Shown here one piece after another: positions 35,387 through 43,407 of a stretch of 64,000 nucleotides of DNA. The stretch is from assembly GCF_900239935.1 (NCBI RefSeq), contig NZ_LT965928.1, positions 3,491,520 to 3,555,519 on the forward strand, given 5' to 3'. This DNA comes from Pseudoalteromonas carrageenovora IAM 12662 (lineage in GTDB: Bacteria > Pseudomonadota > Gammaproteobacteria > Enterobacterales > Alteromonadaceae). Within the stretch, counting starts at the first letter, position 1. Each line of letters starts with the position of its first letter. A model generated the notes under the pieces. It saw only the letters and a list, made by a program, of their open reading frames with translations. It searched no databases and was not told the origin of the DNA. The position numbers and the translations under genes were made by a program.

Positions 35387-37894
35387 ATGAAACTAACATC
35401 ACTTACTTTAGCGCTTAGTATCGCGCTCAGCGGCCATGCAATTGCTGCCGACAAAAAAGAAGATAAAAAGCCAAAAACACTGAGCGAAATGGTTAAAGAT
35501 CAAACTGAATTTGCTGGTATTTTTAACCTTTACCAAGACGAAAAAACGGGCGAGCATTTAATGGTAATTAATGACTCTCAACTTGATACTCCGTTTGTTT
35601 ACTTTGCGCATACCGTAGATGGTGTGACAGATGCAGGCCATTTTCGTGGTTCATATCGCGAAACCAAGCTTATTGAATTTAGAAAATACTTTGATCGAAT
35701 TGATATAATTAGCAAAACTCCTCGTTATAAATTTGATGAAAGTAGCGCTATTTCAAAAGCAAGTGATGCCAACATAAGCGAAGCCGTACTTGCCAGCATT
35801 AAAATAGAAAAAGAAGAAGAAGGTAAAATAGCCTTTAAAGTAAATAAGTTATTCTTAAGCGAAGCACTTCATAAAGTATCACCAACGCCAAACCCAGCAG
35901 ACAAAAAAGCCAAAAAGCGCTTTAAAGTAGGTAAGTTAGACGATAAAAAATCACGCATAATTAAGCAGCGTCCTTATCCTAATAACTTAGATGTGGTTGT
36001 TGATTACGTATTTACTAATGCAAGCCCTACGGTTCGTGGCACAAGCGCAGTAAGCGATCCACGTAGTGTCTCGGTAAAGGTGCAACACTCATTTGTAGCG
36101 TTACCTAAAAATAACTACCAACCACGTATGGACGATGCACGCATTGGCTATTTTACTAATCAATTTGATAAAATGACCTCTACTGACTGGGCTCCTTATC
36201 AAGATGTAATTAAGCGCTGGGACTTACAAAAGAAAGACCCAAGTGCAGCCCTTTCAGAGCCTGTAAAACCAATTACTTGGTGGATAGAAAACACCACACC
36301 TATTGAGTGGCGCGACACCGTACGCGATGCGGTATTAACCTGGAATAGCTCTTTTGAAAAAGCCGGCTTTAAAAATGCTCTAGAAGTAAAAGTACAACCA
36401 GACGATGCAGATTGGGATGCAGGCGATATTAATTACAACGTACTACGCTGGACCTCATCACCTAAACCTCCATTTGGTGGATACGGACCAGCACTTGCTA
36501 ACCCATTAACAGGCGAAATATTGGGCTCAGACATTATGCTTGAGTTTGTGTTTATGAAAAATCGTTGGATTTACGACACCCTGTATACGCAAGGAACAAT
36601 GAGCCACGCTGAGCACCTAGACACAGGCGAGTTAAATTGCTCATTAGGGCATGAAATTCAACAAAACCTGATGTTTGCTAAAGGCCTCGCTAGCGGCGAC
36701 AAAATTGAAGATAAAGAAATGCTTCGCCAAGGTTTAACCCAATTAGTACTTCATGAAGTGGGTCATACATTAGGCCTTAACCACAACATGAAATCGTCAA
36801 TTTTGTGGGATGAAAAAGAAGTACACGATAAAAGCAAAACCCAAGGCATAGTAACGGGTTCAGTTATGGATTATGCACCCGCTAACATTGCCCCAATTGG
36901 TGTGCAGCAAGGTGATATTTTTCAAACAAAGCCTGGTCCCTATGATGATTGGGCAATTAACTATGGCTACAGCACAGCACTTACAGACGACACTGCTGAG
37001 CAAGCTCGCCTTAATGAAATTCTTGCTCGTTCAAGCGAACACGCCCTCGCTTTTGGTAACGATGCAGACGACATGCGCGCACCGGGTCGTCATATAGATC
37101 CGCGCGTAATGATTGGTGACTTATCGTCAAACCCGGCCGCTTATGGCGCGGATCGAATGGCGCTAATTAATAAATTATTTACGCAGTTAAAAGATAAAGC
37201 CACTGTAGAAGGCGAGTCTTACCAACAGCTAGTTACCTCTGCAAATAGCTTATTTGGCCAGTACCGCGCGCAAGCTGGCATTGTTTCTCGCCAAATTGGT
37301 GGGGTATATGTTGAACGTGCAGTCGTAGGTGACGTAAACGCAGATAAACCATTTACTCCTGTACCGCTTGAGCGCCAAACACAAGCGATGGACATATTAG
37401 CAAAATTTGTATTTGCGCCAGATGTTCTTAAAAGTATGCAGCCTTTGTATAACTACCTTCAACTTCAGCGCCGAGGCTTTAGCCATTATGGTAAAAACGA
37501 AGATCCTAAAGCGCATAAAATGATTTTAGGTATGCAAAAAACAGTGCTAGCACAGCTGCTTCACCCTGCCGTTTTACTGCGCATTTCCGACACCGCTCTC
37601 TATGGCAACGAATATAGCTTGAGCCAATTTATGGAAGATTTAACCGCCAGTATTTTTGTTAAAAGTGAAGAGGCAAATTCAATTAGTCATAACTTACAAA
37701 TTGAATATGTAAATCAGCTAATTGCTATAGCAGGTCTAAGTAAAGCCAGCAAATACGATAACCTAACTAAAACCGCGGCGCTATATCAGTTAACTCAAAT
37801 AGCTGATACCAGTATTGGTTGGGGAGCAGATACTGCGACCAAAGCGCATAAAAAATATATTGATCGCTTAATTGCCAAAGCATTAGAAGCCTAA
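35387..37894 (+). CDS. secreted zinc metalloprotease (DUF5117/DUF5118 type)
   Basis: An 835-residue exported protein with a signal peptide (1-20, ending AIA). The N-terminal region (about 25-330) is of the DUF5117/5118 type that precedes a metzincin-like zinc site. The motif HEVGHTLGLNH (His456, Glu457, His460, His466) is complete, followed by SVMDYAPANI, which supplies a Met-turn. A helical C-terminal half follows. Such proteins occur in Bacteroidetes and marine gammaproteobacteria, and the substrate is unknown. No Shine-Dalgarno stronger than AAAAGA is seen. A terminator follows the gene. Confidence 0.87.
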   Translation: MKLTSLTLALSIALSGHAIAADKKEDKKPKTLSEMVKDQTEFAGIFNLYQDEKTGEHLMVINDSQLDTPFVYFAHTVDGVTDAGHFRGSYRETKLIEFRKYFDRIDIISKTPRYKFDESSAISKASDANISEAVLASIKIEKEEEGKIAFKVNKLFLSEALHKVSPTPNPADKKAKKRFKVGKLDDKKSRIIKQRPYPNNLDVVVDYVFTNASPTVRGTSAVSDPRSVSVKVQHSFVALPKNNYQPRMDDARIGYFTNQFDKMTSTDWAPYQDVIKRWDLQKKDPSAALSEPVKPITWWIENTTPIEWRDTVRDAVLTWNSSFEKAGFKNALEVKVQPDDADWDAGDINYNVLRWTSSPKPPFGGYGPALANPLTGEILGSDIMLEFVFMKNRWIYDTLYTQGTMSHAEHLDTGELNCSLGHEIQQNLMFAKGLASGDKIEDKEMLRQGLTQLVLHEVGHTLGLNHNMKSSILWDEKEVHDKSKTQGIVTGSVMDYAPANIAPIGVQQGDIFQTKPGPYDDWAINYGYSTALTDDTAEQARLNEILARSSEHALAFGNDADDMRAPGRHIDPRVMIGDLSSNPAAYGADRMALINKLFTQLKDKATVEGESYQQLVTSANSLFGQYRAQAGIVSRQIGGVYVERAVVGDVNADKPFTPVPLERQTQAMDILAKFVFAPDVLKSMQPLYNYLQLQRRGFSHYGKNEDPKAHKMILGMQKTVLAQLLHPAVLLRISDTALYGNEYSLSQFMEDLTASIFVKSEEANSISHNLQIEYVNQLIAIAGLSKASKYDNLTKTAALYQLTQIADTSIGWGADTATKAHKKYIDRLIAKALEA

Positions 37895-37917
37895 GTAAAT
37901 TTAATAATTGAGTAAAC

Positions 37918-37945
37918 AAAGGCCACATACTGCGTGGCCTTTTTA
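37918..37945 (+). terminator. terminator after the metalloprotease
   Basis: AGGCCAC (37920-37926), a 7-base loop, GTGGCCT (37934-37940), TTTT. The phzF stop lies just beyond, so it may also serve the converging gene. Confidence 0.88.
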
Positions 37946-37948
37946 TTG

Positions 37949-38737
37949 CTAAATATAAATAGTGCCTTTTAAATACCTAACAGCATGGCCTGTTAATGTA
38001 ACGGTAGATTCACCCACCTCACATTGTATAAAACCACCTCGGCTTGAGGCCTGATATGCATTTAATTTATTTTTACCTAATTGCTGTGCCCAATAAGGAG
38101 CAAGCCCGGTATGAATAGACCCTGTTACAAAATCTTCTTCTCCACCACTGGCTGGCCAAAAATAGCGAGATACAATATCGTATTCAGCAGAGCTTGCACT
38201 AACAACAACATCAAATGGATGTAATGTTTTTAAAAGCGCTGAGTTAGTAGTTAGTTCATGTATTTGCTGTGCATTGTCATAAATAGCAAAGTAAGCTTGG
38301 CGATTTTTAAATACCAGCACAGGTTGTATAGACAAGCCTTTCAATAGTGCATCAGGTATATCTTCAACCTTTGTGGGTGCTTGCTTAGGAAAGGTCATAG
38401 TAAAACTATCATCGCTATTTTTATTTACAATAAGCTCTCCAACGGCTTCGGCTGTAAAGCGCACTTGCGATATATTATTCTCCTCACATAATACATACGC
38501 AGCCGCTAAAGTTGCATGCCCACAAAAGTCTATTTCCATCAAAGGGGAAAACCAACGAATTGCATAACTACCATCATCTTGCAGGCAGGTGAAGGCTGTT
38601 TCGGATACGTTGTTTTCAGCGCCAATATTAAGCATTAACTCATCACTTAACCACGATTCAAGCGGGATCACCGCAGCATAATTGCCTTTAAATAACGAAC
38701 TTGTAAATGCATCAATTTGATGAATAGTTAATTTCAT
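37949..38737 (-). CDS. PhzF-family isomerase
   Basis: A 262-residue protein of the PhzF/YddE family, two similar half-barrels forming the active site. The catalytic Glu46 lies in NNVSETAF. IRWFSPLMEIDFCGHATLAAAYVL and DFVTGSIHTGLAPYW are the paired conserved motifs. PhzF isomerises a phenazine precursor, but most relatives have unknown substrates, and no phenazine genes are here. GGGGA precedes the ATG, and it lies 18 bases after the pilin gene, so it may be part of that transcript. Confidence 0.9.
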   Translation of the reverse strand: MKLTIHQIDAFTSSLFKGNYAAVIPLESWLSDELMLNIGAENNVSETAFTCLQDDGSYAIRWFSPLMEIDFCGHATLAAAYVLCEENNISQVRFTAEAVGELIVNKNSDDSFTMTFPKQAPTKVEDIPDALLKGLSIQPVLVFKNRQAYFAIYDNAQQIHELTTNSALLKTLHPFDVVVSASSAEYDIVSRYFWPASGGEEDFVTGSIHTGLAPYWAQQLGKNKLNAYQASSRGGFIQCEVGESTVTLTGHAVRYLKGTIYI

Positions 38738-38755
38738 TTCAATCCCCTGCTTACT

Positions 38756-39229
38756 TTATATACATGCTGAAGGTAAAATTTCTTTTGGTACTGTTGTTTT
38801 ATTTTCGCCAACCACTTGCATACCGTTTATCGGTTCATCAAACCCACATAACCACGCAATTGGGCTTGTAGGACTTCCAGTTACAACTGCTGGTCTAAAG
38901 GTTAAAACTGTATTTTGCAGAGGCTGTGAAGCTTTATTACCTAAGCTAATATGAATAGCGCCGTTATCTACTGTGATGCCCGTTACTCTATTACCAATTA
39001 GAAATTTACTTGCTGGTACACCCGCTTGTTCGTTACTTACTGGAAAGCGCCTGTTTTCAAGATAATAAACCGTAACGTCTTCTCGAATTACTGCAGCCAT
39101 AGCAAGTGGGTCAACAAGTTCTGCTCGTTGCATATACTTACTATATTGAGGTAGCGCAACCGCAGCTAAAATACCAATAATAGAAATTACCACCATCAAC
39201 TCTATTAACGTAAATCCTTTTGACTTCAT
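38756..39229 (-). CDS. type IV pilin (PilA-like)
   Basis: A 157-residue prepilin. A five-residue leader MKSKG precedes the cleavage site, and [20 protein letters not shown] is the hydrophobic N-terminal helix with the conserved Glu at mature position 5. Two cysteines near the end (WLCGFDE and PSACI) can form the D-loop disulfide, as in major pilins. AGGAGA precedes the ATG, and its start overlaps the stop of the upstream gene by four bases. No pilB, pilD or pilQ are adjacent, so assembly must rely on machinery elsewhere. Confidence 0.92.
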   Translation of the reverse strand: MKSKGFTLIELMVVISIIGILAAVALPQYSKYMQRAELVDPLAMAAVIREDVTVYYLENRRFPVSNEQAGVPASKFLIGNRVTGITVDNGAIHISLGNKASQPLQNTVLTFRPAVVTGSPTSPIAWLCGFDEPINGMQVVGENKTTVPKEILPSACI

Positions 39230-40050
39230 AGCACTTCTCCTAGCATAAAAATTGGTTGGTAAGCCGCTCTAACAAATAAGTAAATAGATACTACAATCAC
39301 TAATCCATAAAGAATAACTAGCTTATTTATAAAACTTTTAACCTGCGAATTAAACTGTTTGAGCTGCTGCTCTAATAACACTTTAAATTCTTTATCGGTT
39401 TCATAGCCTAACGAATCACATTTAGCCAAATGTTTAGTCTCTGGTGAGGAGCTTTTCTCGTGTGCTTTAAAATTAAGAGCAAAGCTCAACGTCGCAACTA
39501 AAAAACGGTATTGGTTAACCAGCTTACTTGGTATTAAAACTTTAAATAAACCTGAGAAAGGCTGCGCTTCAATTAAAGTACATGCATTTTTAAGCTTTAA
39601 GGTAACTGTAAAAATAATGCTTTGTAGGAAGAGTAATAAAATAATTGGCACATACCAGTAAGAGAAGTAATCATCAAAGGTATGTTCTGAGGAGATCGTA
39701 TGATTGCTATATATTTCTACGAATGTAGGTACAACAAAAAACTGATACAAAAATGAAGAGAAAACATAAATAACAAAAACAATAGTTAAGTAGCTAAGCA
39801 AGCCTTTTTGCTCAAGCTTAAATTCATTAATTAGCTGGGGCAAACATTGGTAATGTACTGCTTGTTTTTGCAAAGTAGCTTCATCTTGAAGTGCAAATTT
39901 TGCTGCAAGGTCATTAGCTAATTTACTATCTGCACGCTCATTAGCATAAACAGCTAAATGCGGTTGTGCAGTTAGCTCTGCTTTTTGTGAAGCGCTTAAG
40001 GTTTTTGAGCTATAAACACGGCAAATATAGCCAAACTGATTCCAATTCAT
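39226..40050 (-). CDS. shortened GspF/PilC-like membrane protein
   Basis: A 274-residue membrane protein that I do not recognise as a named family. Its topology follows GspF/PilC platform proteins: a helical N-terminal part (1-83), TM1 84-107 ending in [13 protein letters not shown]2 131-153, a charged helical region (154-240) and TM3 241-262 followed by [10 protein letters not shown], which matches the conserved end of GspF/PilC. PilC is about 400 residues long, so both cytoplasmic domains would be reduced. The four-base overlap with the pilin gene supports a joint function. AGGATAAAGT lies at the start. The family assignment is inference. Confidence 0.55.
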   Translation of the reverse strand: MNWNQFGYICRVYSSKTLSASQKAELTAQPHLAVYANERADSKLANDLAAKFALQDEATLQKQAVHYQCLPQLINEFKLEQKGLLSYLTIVFVIYVFSSFLYQFFVVPTFVEIYSNHTISSEHTFDDYFSYWYVPIILLLFLQSIIFTVTLKLKNACTLIEAQPFSGLFKVLIPSKLVNQYRFLVATLSFALNFKAHEKSSSPETKHLAKCDSLGYETDKEFKVLLEQQLKQFNSQVKSFINKLVILYGLVIVVSIYLFVRAAYQPIFMLGEVL

Positions 40051-40122
40051 ACTTTATCCTTTTATCTGATAAAGTAACTTGCCATATATTTAGTTAAATA
40101 GGAACATTAAAGCGCTTGTTTT

Positions 40123-40737
40123 TTAAGCCATTACTGGGCGAATTTTATAATACTGCATACATGCAAATTGCACAGCATTGGTGAGCAATAGCATAATAAA
40201 CATTAATACATGTGAAGTACTTGGCACAGCCATTGAAAGCTCAACTGTTAGGCCGCAAATTCCAGCTATAAACTGCAAGCTAAAATAACGCGCACTCAAA
40301 TTACTAATATTACCGCTGCGAAGAGTTTTATAAGTTTGTGGCATTACACGTACTGAACTCATAACCAAGCCTACGTACGTTAAACCATTTAGAACTGCCG
40401 CTGTGTCTAAGTTAGGATTAAGCAGTAATGCAAAAGGCAGCAATGAAAAAGAAAGCATAGCGATTAGCTGCATTCGCTCTGTTTTTTTTGCGTTATAACG
40501 TGCGAAAAAATATAAAATTAAGCTACTTAGCGCCCCCGTCACAAAAAATGGCAGTGCTATATAAAAGCGCTCAAAATAAATATTGTACGTTATAAAGTAA
40601 AGGCTTTGCGCTAAACCAAAGGTCATCATTAGTAGTGATAAGCCAGACACACTACGGTTTTTCCTAATTTTATTTAATAGCGGTAAAAAGCTAAAAACCA
40701 AAATGAATGAAGACAATATAGGCAAATAATGCGCCAA
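40123..40737 (-). CDS. PQ-loop (SWEET/SemiSWEET-like) membrane protein
   Basis: A 204-residue protein with about six to seven hydrophobic segments in two similar halves. The first half has FLPLLNKIRKNRSVSGLSLLMM, a PQ-loop with the PQ replaced by PL. The second has MPQTYKTLRSGNISNLSARYF, a canonical PQ-loop. PQ-loop proteins transport sugars, amino acids or cystine, and the cargo here is unknown. The start is a TTG at 40737, supported by AAAGAGGTG seven bases upstream. There is no ATG in a comparable place. Confidence 0.7.
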   Translation of the reverse strand: MAHYLPILSSFILVFSFLPLLNKIRKNRSVSGLSLLMMTFGLAQSLYFITYNIYFERFYIALPFFVTGALSSLILYFFARYNAKKTERMQLIAMLSFSLLPFALLLNPNLDTAAVLNGLTYVGLVMSSVRVMPQTYKTLRSGNISNLSARYFSLQFIAGICGLTVELSMAVPSTSHVLMFIMLLLTNAVQFACMQYYKIRPVMA

Positions 40738-40974
40738 AACACACCTCTTTCGTTACATAACTGTTAATAAAACGCCAAATAAAAACATATAATAAACATT
40801 TGTTTTTAATAGGGTTTTAATGTGAGCGCGGCATTGTAATGATGAATAAAATTTACTCAACTAATTGACGTGTTTTTATATTTGGTACTGGCAACTTGAG
40901 CATACAAAAAGCGTTGCTTTAAGTTAACAGTTATATGGTTTTTAGGAATTAAACGCATAACTATGAAATAAAAC

Positions 40975-40989
40975 TGATAATTGTTATCA
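40975..40989 (+). promoter_or_regulatory. Fur box upstream of the PepSY gene
   Basis: TGATAATTGTTATCA matches the 7-1-7 Fur consensus in 13 of 14 arm positions. It lies 37 bases ahead of the ATG. The 288-base gap holds no other clear element. Confidence 0.75.
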
Positions 40990-41025
40990 TGCGCAAGTCA
41001 TTAACAATTTATTACTATAGCGACT

Positions 41026-42159
41026 ATGAGAAAAACACTATTTAAGATTCACAGCTGGGTTGCACTTATAGCGCTCATTCCACTAATTGTAATTAGTATT
41101 ACAGGTAGTGTTTTAGTATTTAAAAGTGAAATAGACGGCTTGCTAATGCCCAATAGTCACTTTGTTGTTAAAGAACAAGCCCAGCGCTTGCCAATTGATA
41201 CACTCATAGAAAAAACGCAAACAACTTACCCTGAGTATGTTGTTGGCAGCTGGGAAATTTTTAACGATGATACCGCTGATCGGGTTTATTTAATAAAGCG
41301 CGGTACAGAAGATTGGTATAAATTTCATTTAGATCAGTACTCTGGAAACATCCTTTCTGAGCCTGTGGGCACAAGCCATTATTTTACCGACTGGTTTTTA
41401 GACTTGCACTATACTTTTTTACTTAATGACTTAAAAAGCTTACCAGGGCAGACTGGCACTGTATTAGGCTTCTTTTTTGCCGTGTTTTTCTTGGTACTAG
41501 GTATTACCGGCCTTATTATTTATCGTAAGTTTTGGCAGCGTTTATTTAGCGTGCGCTGGCGTGCAACACTGCAAATAGTACTTAGCGACATTCATAAAAT
41601 GACAGGTGTGATTGGCTCGCCAATTATTATTATTTTAGCTATCACCGGTGGCTACTTCAACGGTGCGGTGTGGTACCACGAAGTAATTGAGCATGCAGAA
41701 GAAGAGCACTTTGTATTAACTAAAAACTTATACAATGAGGAAATCTCTTTTCAACATGTGCTTGATGACAGCCAAAAACAAATCCCTACTTTTAACGGTA
41801 CTTTTTTAGTGATGCCCCTTGAGCCTGACGAAAACATAACGTTATTTGGTGAAGTAGATACCCCTAACCCGCTTGCGAGTGAATATGCCAATACGGTTAC
41901 CTACAGTAAGCTAACGGGTGAGCATATGGCTAACTGGGACATTCGTGAAGTGGGTGTGGGCTGGCAAGTAATTGATAGCTTTAGAAAGCTTCACTTTGGT
42001 TACTTTGCAGGTTTAATTAGTAAAATACTGTGGTGTGTTATTGGTTTAAGCCCTGTGTGGCTTGGTGGTACAGGTTTTTACTTGTGGTTTACCCGCCGTA
42101 AACGTAAAAAACAGTCACAAAAAAATCGTTTAAAAAAGCATAGCGCTATAAATGCTTGA
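41026..42159 (+). CDS. PepSY-domain inner-membrane protein, iron-regulated
   Basis: A 377-residue PepSY-associated TM protein. Membrane helices lie at about 14-33, 147-167, 190-212 and 334-355. HSWVALIALIPLIVISITGSVLVFKSEID opens the protein, SDIHKMTGVIGSPIIIILAITGGYF follows in the third helix, and KLHFGYFAGLISKILW precedes the last. Conserved His residues in these helices are as in heme- or flavin-linked ferric-siderophore reductases of this family. With the Fur box upstream, a role in ferric-siderophore reduction is likely but inferred. No receptor is adjacent to this copy. Confidence 0.85.
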   Translation: MRKTLFKIHSWVALIALIPLIVISITGSVLVFKSEIDGLLMPNSHFVVKEQAQRLPIDTLIEKTQTTYPEYVVGSWEIFNDDTADRVYLIKRGTEDWYKFHLDQYSGNILSEPVGTSHYFTDWFLDLHYTFLLNDLKSLPGQTGTVLGFFFAVFFLVLGITGLIIYRKFWQRLFSVRWRATLQIVLSDIHKMTGVIGSPIIIILAITGGYFNGAVWYHEVIEHAEEEHFVLTKNLYNEEISFQHVLDDSQKQIPTFNGTFLVMPLEPDENITLFGEVDTPNPLASEYANTVTYSKLTGEHMANWDIREVGVGWQVIDSFRKLHFGYFAGLISKILWCVIGLSPVWLGGTGFYLWFTRRKRKKQSQKNRLKKHSAINA

Positions 42160-42166
42160 TTAAAAA

Positions 42167-42205
42167 GTCACCTCAATGTAGTGTAAAAACTCACATTGAG
42201 GTGAC
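42167..42205 (+). promoter_or_regulatory. 13-bp hairpin covering a ribosome binding site
   Basis: GTCACCTCAATGT (42167-42179) pairs perfectly with ACATTGAGGTGAC (42193-42205). The right arm contains the GAGGTG Shine-Dalgarno (42198-42203) of the lipoprotein gene at 42208. On the minus strand the stem ends in TTTTT and looks like a terminator, but no minus-strand gene precedes it. Confidence 0.6.
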
Positions 42206-42207
42206 CT

Positions 42208-43359
42208 ATGAAGTCTTTAATTTTAGTTTTATCATTTAGTTTTCTTTTAACTGCATGCAAAAATACACCAACTAACACTTCCCCAAATAAAACTCTATTA
42301 ACGAGTGTAATAAATCATTCCCTTTTTAAACGTGTAAATACACTCAATGAGCAAAGTATTTTTGAGCTTCCCCAAGCTGAAAAAGAAAAGTTTATGGCTT
42401 ACGCAAATGAAAAATTAGTTGATACACGAGCTGATCGCGTTATTTTTAATTATTTACAAAACCAGCTAACTAACTTTAAGTATCACGGCGATACACTTAC
42501 TTCAGAGCAAACTATTGAGCTATCTCAAGGTAATTGCATTAGCCTAGCAGTTCTTACACAAAGCTATGCCCAACTTTTAAACCTTGAAACAAGCTTTCAA
42601 GAAATGACTAGCGCACCTGTATACGCAAAAGAAAATAATATTATATATGTTGCCAACCATTTCAGAACAAAAGTTTACGCCCCAGAGCAGGAAAAAGACG
42701 ATGATCTTATTGTGTTTATTCGCCCAGGAACCTTAATAGATTACTTCCCAACGAGAGGCAGCATTTACTCAGGCAGTGCTACCTATAACGATTTACTCTC
42801 TAAGTTTTATAGTAATTTAGCTGCCAAGGCATTAGCTAAAAAACAACTTAATATAGCTTATTCTCTTATTTTAAAAGCTAATATGTTTACGCCTAACGAC
42901 CCTGAGTTATTTAATATGGCTGGAGTATTACATCGTCGTGCGGAAGATTTGCAAAGTGCAAAAGTAATTTACCAAACAGCCCTTGATAATAATGAAATAA
43001 GCGTAAACTTAATCCATAACTACCGAGCCTTAGCAAAGGAGCTTGATGATAAAACGCTTGAAGGACAACTGACAAGCCAGTTAATTAATAAAGAAAAAGA
43101 CCCTTACGAATTGCTCGTTATTGCGCAAAACGACCTACAAGATGGAAAAATAACTCAAGCTAAAAATCACCTTGAGTTAGCTATTGCAAAAGCACCATAC
43201 ATATCTGAGCTTTACCTTGAACTTGCTAAAATTCGCTATCAGCAAGGTAAAACAAAGCAAACACAAGCCTTGCTTGAAAAAGCCATGCAGTACGAGCGTG
43301 ATAATAAAAAGCTAAATGTATATCAAGCAAAATTAGCATCACTTAACACACAAAAATAA
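42208..43359 (+). CDS. transglutaminase-like TPR lipoprotein
   Basis: A 383-residue lipoprotein with lipobox LLTAC (Cys17). Residues about 60-200 resemble a transglutaminase-like (cysteine protease fold) domain: Cys110 in [11 protein letters not shown] heads a helix as a nucleophile should, and His151 in [11 protein letters not shown] is a fitting partner. Residues about 205-380 hold TPR-like helical repeats ([48 protein letters not shown]). The fold assignment of the first part is moderately sure and enzymatic activity is unproven. Its ribosome binding site is buried in a 13-bp hairpin. Confidence 0.72.
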   Translation: MKSLILVLSFSFLLTACKNTPTNTSPNKTLLTSVINHSLFKRVNTLNEQSIFELPQAEKEKFMAYANEKLVDTRADRVIFNYLQNQLTNFKYHGDTLTSEQTIELSQGNCISLAVLTQSYAQLLNLETSFQEMTSAPVYAKENNIIYVANHFRTKVYAPEQEKDDDLIVFIRPGTLIDYFPTRGSIYSGSATYNDLLSKFYSNLAAKALAKKQLNIAYSLILKANMFTPNDPELFNMAGVLHRRAEDLQSAKVIYQTALDNNEISVNLIHNYRALAKELDDKTLEGQLTSQLINKEKDPYELLVIAQNDLQDGKITQAKNHLELAIAKAPYISELYLELAKIRYQQGKTKQTQALLEKAMQYERDNKKLNVYQAKLASLNTQK

Positions 43360-43380
43360 CAATGTTATTTCTGTGTGTTT
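43345..43380. terminator. hairpin between converging genes
   Basis: AACACACA-A-AAATAAC (43345-43360) pairs with GTTATTT-C-TGTGTGTT (43364-43379) with one mismatch. The lipoprotein stop codon lies inside. T-rich sequence follows on the plus strand. Confidence 0.65.
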
Positions 43381-43407
43381 TAAACGCCTTTACTTGAATT
43401 TTACTTT

